NCBI RefSeq assembly: GCF_014203395.1
Contig: NZ_JACHIW010000001.1
Coordinates: 1-64,000, forward strand
Origin: Saccharopolyspora phatthalungensis
GTDB taxonomy: Bacteria; Actinomycetota; Actinomycetes; Mycobacteriales; Pseudonocardiaceae
Length of the DNA: 64,000 nt
Direction of reading: 5' to 3'
Part shown: positions 47,220 to 56,220 of the stretch, one piece after another
Position numbering within the stretch: position 1 is the stretch's first letter
How the letters are laid out: every line of letters begins with the position of its first letter
Made by a program: the position numbers and the translations under genes
The notes under the pieces: generated by a model
The model's database searches: none
What the model was told of the DNA's origin: nothing
Seen by the model: the letters and a program-made list of their open reading frames with translations, nothing else

Positions 47220-48542
47220 TCAGGCGCTCGGGCCGAGCGGGCCCGAGCTCGCCACCCTGCCGATCGCCGGCCCGGGCATCAGCAGCAGCGCGCCAAACGC
47301 CAGGACGCAGCACCCGACGATGTACCAGCTGATGCTGGTGCTGGAACCGGTGCTGGTCAGCAACGCCGCGGCGATCAGGGGCGCCGGGCCACCGGCGATG
47401 ACCGACGCGAGTTGGTAGCCGAGGCCCGCTCCGCTGTAGCGCACATTGGTTCCGAAGGCTTCGGCGATCAACGCCGCCTGCGGTCCGTACTGGATGTCGT
47501 GCACGATCAGCGAAACCACGATCCCGAGCAGCACCAGCGCGGGAATCCTGGTGTCCAGCAGCGCGAAGTACGGGAACGCGAATAGGGCCGTCAGCACGAT
47601 GCCCGCGCCGTAAACCCACTTGCGCCCGAGCCAGTCGGACAGGTGCCCGAAAAACGGGATGCTGATCAACCCGATGGCCGCGGCGATCAGCGTGTAGTTC
47701 AGGATCTGGCCGCGCGGCATCTGCAGTTCCACGGTCCCGTAGGTGAGCACGAAGGTCACGAACAGGTAGAACGGAGCCTGCTCGGACAGACGCACGAAAG
47801 CGGCCGTGAACACCTCCAACGGATGATCGCGGAGCGCGCGCCACACCGGCATTTTCACCACCGCGCGAGCCTGCTTGACCTCGCGGAAATCGGGACTTTC
47901 CAGTACCCGCAACCGCACGTAGAGGCCGATCAGGATGAGCACGAAGCTCGCCAGGAACGGGATGCGCCAACCCCAGGTCTCGAAGGCGCCACCGGTCGTG
48001 GCGCTAAACAACTGCACCGCGCCGGTCGACAGCACCAGGCCGATGGGCACGCCCATCTGCGGCCAGCTGGCCATCAGGCCCCGGCGCTTCTTCGCGCCCC
48101 ATTCCATGGCCAGCAGCACCGATCCGCCCCACTCACCGCCCACGCCGATTCCTTGCAGGACCCGGAGCACGACGAGCAACACTGGGGCGGCCAGCCCGAT
48201 GGTCGCGTAGCCCGGGACGGCGCCGATGAGCATGGTCGCCACGCCCATGAGGACCAGCGTGCTGATCAACGTGGCCTTGCGGCCGATGCGGTCGCCGAAG
48301 TGCCCGAACACCGCGGCGCCGACCGGCCGCGCGGCGAACCCCACGAACAGGGTGGCAAAGGATTCCAGGATCGCGGTGTTCTGATCGGAGTGCGGGAAAA
48401 ACACCCTCGGGAAGATCAGGGCCGCGGTCGTCCCGTAGAGAAAGAAGTCATACCACTCGATGGTCGTGCCGACGACGCTGGCGACCACCGCCCGGCGTCG
48501 CTGGGTACGCGTGGTCTGATCAACAGTGGACGCAGTCTCCAT
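47220..48542 (-). CDS. MHS-family MFS transporter (shikimate/dicarboxylate-like)
   Basis: 440 aa, twelve membrane helices. Start region RRAVVASVVGTTIEWYDFFL and the loop GHFGDRIGRKATL are the metabolite:proton symporter (MHS) signatures; a second is VLRVLQGIGVGGEWGGSVLL. Such proteins import organic acids such as shikimate, ketoglutarate or proline betaine. Substrate cannot be told from sequence. Upstream lies a tandem TTGTCCTGTCAAC element 56 bp from the start. Confidence 0.9.
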   Translation of the reverse strand: METASTVDQTTRTQRRRAVVASVVGTTIEWYDFFLYGTTAALIFPRVFFPHSDQNTAILESFATLFVGFAARPVGAAVFGHFGDRIGRKATLISTLVLMGVATMLIGAVPGYATIGLAAPVLLVVLRVLQGIGVGGEWGGSVLLAMEWGAKKRRGLMASWPQMGVPIGLVLSTGAVQLFSATTGGAFETWGWRIPFLASFVLILIGLYVRLRVLESPDFREVKQARAVVKMPVWRALRDHPLEVFTAAFVRLSEQAPFYLFVTFVLTYGTVELQMPRGQILNYTLIAAAIGLISIPFFGHLSDWLGRKWVYGAGIVLTALFAFPYFALLDTRIPALVLLGIVVSLIVHDIQYGPQAALIAEAFGTNVRYSGAGLGYQLASVIAGGPAPLIAAALLTSTGSSTSISWYIVGCCVLAFGALLLMPGPAIGRVASSGPLGPSA

Positions 48543-48597
48543 GAGATGCCTCCGTGGCTCGGCCAGTAGGGCCTGCCGAATTTTTGGCTCCGCGCAG

Positions 48598-48651
48598 TTG
48601 TCCTGTCAACTTGTCCTGTCAACTGCCAGGAACCGTCCTGTCCGCAGGGTC
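48598..48651. repeat. 54-bp direct repeat, left copy
   Basis: This 54-bp sequence recurs at 61611-61664 in the same orientation with three mismatches. It contains TTGTCCTGTCAAC twice in tandem, followed by a third partial GTCCTGTC. It could be an operator for a GntR-like or similar repressor upstream of the MFS gene, or the end of a mobile region. Confidence 0.85.
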
Positions 48652-49298
48652 ATGCACCCTCGCGAACACCTCGGGCCTCCTCATCGACGCCGAGCATCCT
48701 GACCAGGGAAAACGGCAGTCCACAAGTGAAGGGCTGGAGACAACGTGGCGTATGTGACGCGCGCGGTGCTGCTGGTGGTCGCCTAGCTAGCTCGGTTCAT
48801 TGCCCCTGGATCGGTCGTTTTGGAACCTGCCCTGCTGCTCTGCTTCCTGCTGCTCTGGTGCCTGGCTGCCCGTGCTGGCGGGGTCGGTGGTACTGCTCGC
48901 TGGCGCCCGTTGGCGGACAAAAATTTTCGGACGGCCACAACGATTCCCCTGGGTGGTCGGCGACAGTGGGCGACGAGAACCGGCGGCATGTGTGACCCAT
49001 GCCGGGCCGGTTCCCGCCGCGTGCCGACGCTGCGCCGGTACTGGGAGGGACGGGCGCGAGAAGCGGCGTCGGCGAGCCGCGCCGGTGTTCACCGATCCGA
49101 GAACCGTGACGCCACTGCCGCCGAGAACCAACACGGCAGGCGAACCATCGAGGGCCAGTGACCATTACGGCATGCCTTAAGCGTCCGCAATACCTCAGTT
49201 CTGACACCGTTATGACGATGGCAGGTGATCGGGCGCCATGCGTTACCCGTGGTCCGGTTTAGCTGCGAAACCGGTTGGTGTGCTCGATGGGCTGGGTC
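48652..49298. other. Gene-poor stretch
   Basis: About 650 bp with short overlapping frames only. A rightward frame near 48820 begins with a hydrophobic stretch (LLLCFLLLWCLAARAG) and looks like the start of a small membrane protein or its relic, but it lacks a ribosome site and any recognisable family. Confidence 0.4.
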
Positions 49299-49892
49299 TT
49301 ATTCGGTGCGCGGCAGCGGCGGCAGCGGCAACGGCAACCCCGGCAGGCCGTCGATGCTGGTCGCGACGTGCTCCTTCTTCTGGAAGTACACGTCGAGCGA
49401 CTCGTCGGTCTCGCGCCCGAAGCGCGACGCGTGCAGCGGGCGGTCCTCGTCATAGGTCATGAACGGGACCGCGTACCCGCACGTGTCGCGGATCTTGTCT
49501 GCGGTCACGACGATCACCGCGCGCAGGCCGTGCAGGGTCGGGTCGATGTCGGGGAAATACCCCATCAGCTCCGCCCAACGCGGATCGTCCCGGAAGACCG
49601 GTTCTCCGCGGCCGTGCACACGCACGATGTTGGGCGGACCATCGAAGGCGCACCACATAAGCGTGATGCGGCCGTTCTCACGCAAATGGGCGATTGTCTC
49701 GGCGTTGCTGCCAGCGAAATCGAGGTAAGCCACGGTGAGTTCGTCAAGCACGGCGAACGAGCCGTTCAAGCCTTTCGGCGAAAGGTTGACGGTGCCGTCG
49801 CCGTCCAGCGGCGCCGTCGCGGTGAAGAAGATGTGCTGCGCCTCGATGAAGGCACGCAGCCTGCCGTCTAACCGCTCGTAGCTTTTTCCCAT
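49299..49892 (-). CDS. Pyridoxamine 5'-phosphate oxidase family protein
   Basis: 197 aa. PNPOx-like split-barrel pattern: AFIEAQHIFFTATAPLDGDG, VNLSPKGLNGSFAVLDE, VAYLDFAGSNAETIAHLREN, RITLMWCAFDGPPNIVRVHG. Members bind FMN or F420 and act as oxidoreductases of various substrates. The C-terminal tail is Pro/Leu-rich (GLPLPLPPLP). It stands alone; the substrate is not known. Confidence 0.88.
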   Translation of the reverse strand: MGKSYERLDGRLRAFIEAQHIFFTATAPLDGDGTVNLSPKGLNGSFAVLDELTVAYLDFAGSNAETIAHLRENGRITLMWCAFDGPPNIVRVHGRGEPVFRDDPRWAELMGYFPDIDPTLHGLRAVIVVTADKIRDTCGYAVPFMTYDEDRPLHASRFGRETDESLDVYFQKKEHVATSIDGLPGLPLPLPPLPRTE

Positions 49893-50117
49893 AGGCCGAT
49901 TATGAGGGGACGATGACCGCGCTCACGAGGCACAGGCACGGATTGCTCCTGCCGACAAGGGTCGTCAGAGCTGGCTAAGGCGGGCCTTGAGCAGGCAGAA
50001 CTCGTTGCCTTCCGCAATACCCCAGCTGTGACATCTTTTCTTCCACTGGACCCCGTGGTCGAAAACCACTGTGCGGCAAGGGTTTCGCAGCGTTAAACAC
50101 GATCATAACGAACGGGC

Positions 50118-50410
50118 CACGATGCTCAGTGGCTGAGCATCTACGTCGAGAGGGGCAAGCACAGCGGGGCTGGCGAAGGCGCGCTGACGGTGCGCCACCT
50201 GCTGGACAGGCAGCTGCCGAGTCAGCGCGCAGACCCCGGCATCTACTTCGCGAACCGGTCACGCTTCGCGGCGACTTGGCTGACGACCTCGCCGTTGTGG
50301 ATACGAGGTTCCTGCCGCTGGTCGAAACCGGTCTGCCGCTGGGCGAAGCCGACTGCGCGCGCCATCCGGGCATGCTGCGCCGAGTCCTCACCGTCCTGGA
50401 GCAGATCTAA
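50118..50410 (+). pseudogene. Frameshifted paralogue of the 118-aa membrane protein
   Basis: One frame reads YVERGKHSGAGEGALTVRHL, matching HSGSGEGALTVSYL of the 40.7-kb gene. After about 50215-50245 the homology moves to another frame (LRGDLADDLAVVDTRFLPLV, then ARHPGMLRRVLTVLEQI). The N-terminal membrane helix is not found. It is a broken relic of the same operon type. Confidence 0.75.
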
Positions 50411-50438
50411 AGACCCAGAACGACGAAAGGCGGTGTGC

Positions 50439-50525
50439 ATGCCCGAAGACGAAGCCGAGGCCGAGTCCACGGCGGACGAGAAGCAGGACTTCGACCCCAG
50501 AGGGTGGCCCTACTACCAGGCGTAG
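50439..50525 (+). CDS. 28-aa acidic peptide
   Basis: ATG 50439 follows GAAAGGCGG. The peptide is mostly Glu/Asp/Ala and ends in FDPRGWPYYQA. It lies between the pseudogene and the 28-residue zinc-ribbon peptide, all rightward toward dnaE. It may be a real small gene of the accessory operon; no family recognised. Confidence 0.45.
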   Translation: MPEDEAEAESTADEKQDFDPRGWPYYQA

Positions 50526-50634
50526 CCGCGAGGGTGCCCAACAAGATCAGAGGGCATGGCATGTGGAGGTGCCAACACCTGCACATGTGGCCATAGCCTG
50601 ATCAACTCGATGCTGGGAAAGGAGGTGTGAACGA

Positions 50635-50721
50635 ATGGCGGACACGTGCCCGAACTGCGGCGGCAGCGGCCAGCAGGGCGACGACGACTGCAACACCTGC
50701 GGCGGCACTGGCGAGATCTAA
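50635..50721 (+). CDS. 28-aa zinc-ribbon mini-protein (DnaJ-like CxxCxGxG)
   Basis: ATG 50635 after a near-perfect AAAGGAGGTG. The peptide has two CxxCxGxG-type knuckles, CPNCGGSG and CNTCGGTG, separated by an acidic QQGDDD. This is the DnaJ central zinc-motif in isolation. Such stand-alone mini-proteins are widespread in actinomycetes; the function is unknown, perhaps zinc binding or protein-protein contact. A strong terminator follows 16 bp later. Confidence 0.75.
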   Translation: MADTCPNCGGSGQQGDDDCNTCGGTGEI

Positions 50722-50736
50722 CCGCCCGCCCACAGG

Positions 50737-50788
50737 CTCGGTGTAGCCGGGGAGCAACACGAGCCCGACGCTCCCCGGCTACACCGAG
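50737..50788 (+). terminator. Perfect 18-bp terminator hairpin
   Basis: CTCGGTGTAGCCGGGGAG and its perfect complement flank a 16-base loop, between the zinc-ribbon peptide and dnaE. It separates the two transcripts. Confidence 0.85.
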
Positions 50789-50858
50789 TAGGCCGACTAG
50801 AGTCGCGGGAACCGGCTACCCATCCCGCTCCCTATCTGATGCTTCCGGAGATGACGGC

Positions 50859-53800
50859 GTGTCTGATCGGTTCGTTCACCTGCACGTGCACACTGAGTTC
50901 TCGATGCTCGACGGTGCTGCCAAGCACGACGCGTTGTTCACCGAGGTCGCCCGGCTCGAACAACCCGCTGTGGCCATGACCGACCACGGCAACATGTTCG
51001 GCGCGCACAGCTTCTACTCGCACGCCAAGAAGGCCGGTGTCAAGCCGATCATCGGCATTGAGGCGTACCTCGCTCCGGAGAGCCGGTTCCACAAGAAGCC
51101 GGTGTTCTGGGGTGAGCGAGCTCGGACCGGGAAGCGGGAGGTAGACGAGTACGGCGAGAGCGGCGACGTCTCTGGCGCGGGTGCCTACACCCACATGACC
51201 ATGCTCGCCCAAAACTCGACCGGGCTGCGCAACCTGTTCAAGCTGTCTTCGCTGGCGTCCATGCAGGGCTTTTTCCGCAAGCCGCGCATGGACAAGGAAC
51301 TGCTCGCCGAGCACTCCGAGGGGATCATCGCGACGAGCGGGTGCTTGGCCGGTGAGATCCTGACTCGGCTTCGGCTCGGCCAGAAGCAAGAGGCGTTGCA
51401 GGCCGCCTCGGACTACAAAGACATCTTCGGCGCCGACCGCTTCTTCATCGAGGTCATGGACCACGGCATCCAGATGGAGCGCAACATCCGCGGCGAGCTG
51501 CTGGACCTGGCCACGCAGCTCGAACTGCGCACGGTGGCGACCAACGACAGCCACTACGTCACCGCGGATCAGGCCGGGCATCATGACGCGCTGCTGTGCC
51601 TTCAGACCCGGTCGATGCTGGCCGACACCGAGCGGTTCAAATTCAACGGTGACGGCTATCACATCAAGTCGTCGGCTGAGATGCGCGAATACTGGGACAC
51701 CGAGGTGCCCGGCGCGGCGGACAGCACGCTGCTGATCACCGAGATGGTTGAGGGCTACGAAGACGCGTTCGCGGCGACCAATCGCATGCCCCAGGCCAAG
51801 ATCAAGCCCGGTCGTACCGACGTCGAGGTGCTACGCGACGAGGTCGAGGAGTTCATCCCGACCCGGTTCCCCGGCGACAGCTTCACACAGGAGTACCGCG
51901 ACCAGCTGGAGTGGGAACTCAAGGTCATCACCGAGAAGGGTTACAGCTCGTACTTCCTGGTCGTCGGCGACATGATCCGGTGGGCCAAGAACAACGGCAT
52001 CCGCGTCGGCCCGGGTCGTGGCTCGGCGGCCGGTGCGCTGCTGTCGTACGTGCTGCACATCACCGACATCGATCCGCTCCAGCACGGGCTGCTGTTCGAG
52101 CGGTTCCTCAACCCCGAACGTGACTCGCCGCCGGACATCGACATCGACTTCGACGAGCGTCTGCGCGAACGAGTCATCCAGTACGCGAAGGAAAAGTACG
52201 GCACCGAGTACTTCGCCAAGGTCATCACCTACGGCACGATTAAGACCAAGGCGGCATTCAAGGACGCTGCCCGCGTGCACCTCGGCCAGCCCGGCTTCCA
52301 GCTCGCCGACCAGTTCAGCAAGGCCCTACCGGCACCGATCGCGGCGAAGGACATCCCGTTGTCCGGGATCGTCGACCCGCAACACGAGCGCTACTCAGAG
52401 GCCGCCGAGGTCCGCAGCCTGATCGAGAACGACCCGCAGATCGGCAAGATCTTCGACACCGCTCGCGGCCTTGAAGGACTGATCCGCAACGCCGGTGTAC
52501 ACGCATGCGCGCACATCATCTCTCGCGAGCCGCTGCTAGACGTGCTGCCGTTGTGGAAGCGGGACGACGGCGAGATCATCACCGGGTGGGACGGTCCGCA
52601 GTGTGAGGCGGTTGGCCTGCTCAAGATCGATATTCTTGGGCTGGTCAACATGACCACCATCGACGACACCGTGCGAATGGTGAAGGCCAATCACGGCGTC
52701 GAGGTCAAACCGCTCGATATCCCCCTGGACGATCTCAAGACGTACGAGATGTTGGGCCGCGGCGATAGCTTGGGCGTGTTCCAGCTTGAAGGCGGCGGAA
52801 TGCAGAGCTTGCTGAAACGCTTGCAGCCCACCGAGTTCCCGGACGTCGTGGCCGCAAACGCGCTGTACCGGCCGGGCCCGATGGACGTCAACGCGCACCT
52901 CGACTATGCCGACCGCAAGAACGGCAGGAAGCCGGTCGAGCCGATCCACCCCGAACTCGACGAACCTCTGAATGACATTCTCGGCGAGACCTACGGCCTG
53001 ATCGTCTACCAAGAGCAGATCATGGCCATCGCGCAGAAAGTCGCCGGATACACCCTCGGACAAGCCGACCTGCTGCGGCGCGCGATGGGTAAGAAGAAGA
53101 AAGAGGTGATGGACGAGCAGTTCGCCCGGTTCGAGGCCGGCATGAGCGAGCGCGGCTACTCGAAGGCAGCAGTCGATCAGCTGTGGGCGACGGTGCTGCC
53201 CTTCGCCGGATACGCGTTCAACAAGTCCCACGCCGCCGCCTATGGCCTGGTGACGTACTGGACCGCCTACCTCAAGGCGCACTACCCGGCCGAGTACATG
53301 GCCGCGCTGCTCACCGCCAACGCGAACAACAAGGACAAGACCGCTGTATACCTGTCCGAGTGCCGCCGGATGAACATCCGAGTGTTGCCGCCGGATGTGA
53401 ACGAATCCGTTGTCGAGCACACTGCGGTCGACGGCCGGATCCGGTTCGGGATGGGTGCGATCCGCAACGTCGGTTCGAACGTGGTCGAGTCGATCGTCAA
53501 GACCCGTGAGGACAAGGGACGCTACAGCTCGTTCACCGATTTCCTCGATAAGGCTGAGATCACCGCATGCAACAAGCGGGTCCTCGAATCCCTGGTCAAG
53601 GCGGGTGCGTTCGACTCGCTCGGGCACACTCGGATGGCGCTGGTCCAGCATCACGAGGCCGCGGTTGACGCTGTGATCGGTCTCAAGCGGCACGAGGCGA
53701 TGGGCCAGTTCGACTTGTTCGGCGGTGCCGACGACACCGCGCCAAGCGAGGACACCTCACCGCTCGCGCATCTGCAATTCACTGACGAGGAATGGCCGCG

Positions 53801-54449
53801 TAAGCAGCTACTCGCCTATGAGCGGGAAATGCTCGGCCTGTATGTCTCGGCTCACCCGTTGGACGGGGCCGAGCGGCTGTTGGCGCCGTATCAGGACACC
53901 AGCATTGCCGCGCTCGTTGGCGGGGAACGTGAGCCCGGCGGCGACGGCAAGGAACAGACCAAGATCGCGGGGATGATCTCGGGGATTCAGCGGCGCCTCA
54001 ACAAGAACGGGAAGCCGTGGGCGATCGTCACGCTTGAGGACTTCGACGCCAGCGTGGAGGTCTTGTTTTTCCCGCAGTCCTATGAGATGTTCTCCGACTG
54101 CCTGATCGAGGACAACGCGTTGGCTGTCAAGGGTCGGGTTAACGAGCGTGAGGGCGAGATCAGTGTGTTCGCTTCGGACGCTGTGCTGGTGGACATCGCC
54201 GCGGCCGAGCACGCGCCTGGGTCCGAGCCGCCGTTGGTGCTGCGCGCCGACGCCAAGAAACTCAGCAAGGACACGATCGCCGAGCTACGCAACACGCTGG
54301 GTGCCTATCGCGGCGCGACCCCGGTGCACGTCCACTTGGGAACAACACGACTCGAACTACCCGCGTGGCGGGTCAAGGTCTGCACCGAGCTCGTGTCCGA
54401 GCTCAAGTCCGTGCGGGGCATCGCGATCGAACGCGTGGGAGCAGCATGA
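50859..54449 (+). CDS. dnaE: DNA polymerase III alpha subunit (DnaE), accessory copy
   Basis: 1196 aa from GTG 50859 (CCGGAG nine bases upstream). PHP domain: FVHLHVHTEFSMLDGAAKHD, then VAMTDHGNMFGAHSF. Polymerase core: GPGRGSAAGALLSY (~385) and the catalytic PDIDIDF (~425-431), with KTKAAFKDAARV after it. Then thumb/fingers (YALYRPGPMD-like NALYRPGPMDVNAHLDYADR), HhH region and an OB fold (RRLNKNGKPWAIVTLEDFDA). All catalytic Asp are kept, so it should be active. The setting among small accessory genes, pseudogenes and IS elements suggests a horizontally acquired second copy rather than the housekeeping dnaE1. Confidence 0.93.
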   Translation: MSDRFVHLHVHTEFSMLDGAAKHDALFTEVARLEQPAVAMTDHGNMFGAHSFYSHAKKAGVKPIIGIEAYLAPESRFHKKPVFWGERARTGKREVDEYGESGDVSGAGAYTHMTMLAQNSTGLRNLFKLSSLASMQGFFRKPRMDKELLAEHSEGIIATSGCLAGEILTRLRLGQKQEALQAASDYKDIFGADRFFIEVMDHGIQMERNIRGELLDLATQLELRTVATNDSHYVTADQAGHHDALLCLQTRSMLADTERFKFNGDGYHIKSSAEMREYWDTEVPGAADSTLLITEMVEGYEDAFAATNRMPQAKIKPGRTDVEVLRDEVEEFIPTRFPGDSFTQEYRDQLEWELKVITEKGYSSYFLVVGDMIRWAKNNGIRVGPGRGSAAGALLSYVLHITDIDPLQHGLLFERFLNPERDSPPDIDIDFDERLRERVIQYAKEKYGTEYFAKVITYGTIKTKAAFKDAARVHLGQPGFQLADQFSKALPAPIAAKDIPLSGIVDPQHERYSEAAEVRSLIENDPQIGKIFDTARGLEGLIRNAGVHACAHIISREPLLDVLPLWKRDDGEIITGWDGPQCEAVGLLKIDILGLVNMTTIDDTVRMVKANHGVEVKPLDIPLDDLKTYEMLGRGDSLGVFQLEGGGMQSLLKRLQPTEFPDVVAANALYRPGPMDVNAHLDYADRKNGRKPVEPIHPELDEPLNDILGETYGLIVYQEQIMAIAQKVAGYTLGQADLLRRAMGKKKKEVMDEQFARFEAGMSERGYSKAAVDQLWATVLPFAGYAFNKSHAAAYGLVTYWTAYLKAHYPAEYMAALLTANANNKDKTAVYLSECRRMNIRVLPPDVNESVVEHTAVDGRIRFGMGAIRNVGSNVVESIVKTREDKGRYSSFTDFLDKAEITACNKRVLESLVKAGAFDSLGHTRMALVQHHEAAVDAVIGLKRHEAMGQFDLFGGADDTAPSEDTSPLAHLQFTDEEWPRKQLLAYEREMLGLYVSAHPLDGAERLLAPYQDTSIAALVGGEREPGGDGKEQTKIAGMISGIQRRLNKNGKPWAIVTLEDFDASVEVLFFPQSYEMFSDCLIEDNALAVKGRVNEREGEISVFASDAVLVDIAAAEHAPGSEPPLVLRADAKKLSKDTIAELRNTLGAYRGATPVHVHLGTTRLELPAWRVKVCTELVSELKSVRGIAIERVGAA

Positions 54450-54792
54450 CGAACGAGCCGAAGGTCGAGCGGACACACCGCAGCAACGGTGTGTGCGCTG
54501 CGGGTCGCCGATCCTGGCTGCCGTCACCGTGCCCGTGCGCGACACCGAGCACACCGCGCCGCACCGCGTCACGGCAACGGTGTGCCCGAACTGCGACCGT
54601 CACCACCCCGCGCCCGAGGTACAGGGCGTGAGCGCGTATTTCACGCTCAACGAGCGCATCACCGATGACGAGATCGAGGGCGCAGCGCAGGTGCTGTCGG
54701 ACTGGGCGCGGTACGTGGCGGCCCACCCGCCGACCTACACCACGGATGATCTCGACGACGAGATCAAGGCGTGGGAACGCGGCGAGATGTAA
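54446..54792 (+). CDS. Small zinc-ribbon protein after dnaE (start unclear)
   Basis: ATG 54446 overlaps the dnaE stop (ATGA) but its frame runs out of coding character after about 13 codons. The next frame carries clear coding sequence to 54792: RCVRCGSPILAAVTVPV, VCPNCDRHHPAPEVQG, then an acidic helical tail (DDEIEGAAQVLSDWARYVA, DDEIKAWERGEM). Two CxxC pairs make a zinc ribbon. Either a one-base frameshift sits near 54485, or a weak GTG at 54493 is used, which would lose the first Cys. Probably co-transcribed with dnaE. Confidence 0.6.
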
Positions 54793-54823
54793 TCAGCAAG
54801 CGGGCTGATCACCCCTGCACGCG

Positions 54824-54860
54824 ACGAACCCCCGGCGCGGCCCATGCGCCGGGGGTTCGT
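54824..54860 (+). terminator. Terminator of the dnaE operon
   Basis: A perfect 15-bp stem (ACGAACCCCCGGCGC) with a 7-base loop, followed by TCTT, lies 32 bp after the zinc-ribbon gene. Confidence 0.85.
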
Positions 54861-54881
54861 CTTGCCTGGTCTAGCTCGGCG

Positions 54882-55115
54882 TCACCGCTGGTAGAAGCGG
54901 TAATCGTCGTGGAAGTCCGGGTGGTCCTCGTACTCGGCGGCGAAGCCGAACACCACCCAGCGCAGATCCCAGAACCTCTGGTAGCCCGGCATGCCCTCGC
55001 ACGGGTCGGCCTCGATCAGCTTGTCGATCGCGTCGAGCACGCGCCGCTTGCTCTCCAGCGCCCGACGGTGCGCGCCGGCGTTCACTAACCCCGTGTCGAC
55101 ATCCTCCACCGACAT
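54882..55115 (-). CDS. DUF6221-like small protein with a borrowed 5' end
   Basis: 77 aa from ATG 55115. The C-terminal part (ALESKRRVLDAIDKLIEADP, then VVFGFAAEYEDHPDFHDDY) resembles the end of DUF6221 proteins, common in actinomycetes and of unknown function. Its first seven codons (MSVEDVD) and upstream sequence are nearly identical to the start of the deaminase gene at 58666, so this looks like a chimera of a duplicated toxin 5' end and a DUF6221 remainder. May be a relic. Confidence 0.55.
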   Translation of the reverse strand: MSVEDVDTGLVNAGAHRRALESKRRVLDAIDKLIEADPCEGMPGYQRFWDLRWVVFGFAAEYEDHPDFHDDYRFYQR

Positions 55116-55206
55116 CCGTACGCCCCGATCCTGTCGCCGTTGCAACCCAGCCATGCCTGTCCTTGTGAGATCAGGATGTTGTCCGGCATCCAGTCCGTGT
55201 GGGTAT
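55095..55206. other. Mosaic of two gene fragments
   Basis: 55095-55140 is almost identical to the deaminase 5' region at 58640-58690. 55153-55203 is almost identical to 59153-59205, inside the APH-type kinase gene (it encodes part of the WVPDNILISQGQAWLI segment). The two pieces sit side by side here although their sources are ~470 bp apart, so an internal deletion accompanied the duplication. Confidence 0.8.
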
Positions 55207-55400
55207 TGGTCGGGCTCGCCGTCGGCGCCGGGTGGATCACCGCCGGGCAGGCCAACACGTACACCGTCGGCGCGACCGTGCTCGGGCTCGTCGTGTCGGT
55301 CAGCCTGACGTGGTGGACCCGTACTCCGGCCGCCCGCCCACGCGACGCGGACGGGACGCCGCTCGTTCCGGCGCCGCCGCCTACCAGACTCGCCGAGTGA
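55176..55400 (+). CDS. Small membrane protein with chimeric start
   Basis: Up to 74 aa. Hydrophobic segments WVLVGLAVGAGWITAGQANT and TVGATVLGLVVSVSLTWWTR suggest two membrane helices with a Pro-rich tail. The first residues (MLSGIQSVWV) are the antisense of the duplicated kinase fragment, so the original start was replaced. Whether it is still expressed is unclear. Confidence 0.4.
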   Translation: MLSGIQSVWVLVGLAVGAGWITAGQANTYTVGATVLGLVVSVSLTWWTRTPAARPRDADGTPLVPAPPPTRLAE

Positions 55401-55444
55401 GGGACGCTCGGCGCCCGCCCGGTATGGCTGCACCGGGCACGAGA

Positions 55445-55500
55445 ACACCCCCACCTGCACCCGTGTTGTTGCTCGCTTCGCGGGGTGCGGGTGGGGGCGT
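55445..55500. terminator. Bidirectional terminator hairpin
   Basis: ACACCCCCACCTGCACCC pairs (two mismatches) with GGGTGCGGGTGGGGGCGT. It lies between the convergent small membrane-protein gene and the Imm1 gene. Confidence 0.7.
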
Positions 55501-55522
55501 TTCTGCGCGGCCGGGCGGCCGG

Positions 55523-55951
55523 TTACCGACCGGCGTCGGGCTCACCGAGCAACGCTTGCAGCGCCTCCGGCGTCATGGTCGTTTCCGTGACGGGCATCGC
55601 CTCGTGGTAGCTCGTCCAATCGACGCCCGTCGGCCGAGCCCCGGTCACCGCGAACTCCTCCGCCGCATTTATCACGGTCGCCGCGTCGATCTCCGAGCCC
55701 GGCGGGAACGGGATCTCGTTCCCGCCGTAGATGATCGTTTCGGCATTCGTTCCGCCGGTCGTGACCATGCCGTCGTCGCTCTCCCAGAGGCACACGCCCC
55801 GGTCGCCACGGAAGCCGACGACGAGTTCCGCTTCGTTGTCGTGGACGAGGTAGACGACCGCCCGGTCTCGCGTCGACTGGGAAATCAGCGTTTCCCGCAC
55901 GTCGGCCGCGTCGAGCGACGTCCCGTCGTCGAGTTCGAGTCTTGTCGTCAT
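55523..55951 (-). CDS. Imm1-family immunity protein (partner toxin disrupted)
   Basis: 142 aa from ATG 55951, overlapping the stop of the deaminase tail (ATGA) exactly as in the intact pair at 39.4 kb; longer frames upstream run into the insertion element. Sequence: VVYLVHDNEAELVVGFRGDR, EIPFPPGSEIDAATVINAAE, EFAVTGARPTGVDWTSYHEA fits Imm1. Because its toxin is now split by an IS element, it may lack its native promoter or be read from the element. Confidence 0.8.
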   Translation of the reverse strand: MTTRLELDDGTSLDAADVRETLISQSTRDRAVVYLVHDNEAELVVGFRGDRGVCLWESDDGMVTTGGTNAETIIYGGNEIPFPPGSEIDAATVINAAEEFAVTGARPTGVDWTSYHEAMPVTETTMTPEALQALLGEPDAGR

Positions 55952-56220
55952 CGCTTCGCCTTCCCCTGATAGGTCCGCCGGTACGGCCGCCCCTTGTTGT
56001 CCGTGCCCATCACGGTCACCTGTGAGCCTTCCGGAAGGAATGGCTCTAGGTGGCTGGTGTCGAACGGGGTTTTGAGGTGTTTGCTCTGGTCTTAGCGTGG
56101 CGGGCGGTGGGTGTGATTGCCGATCGTTTTCGAGTGTGGTCGGTGGGTTTGTGTGTCGCGTGTGCCGGTTATCGGTGGGGAGGACGTGTGGTGTTGGTGA
56201 TGGGCTGGGCGTTGGTCTGG

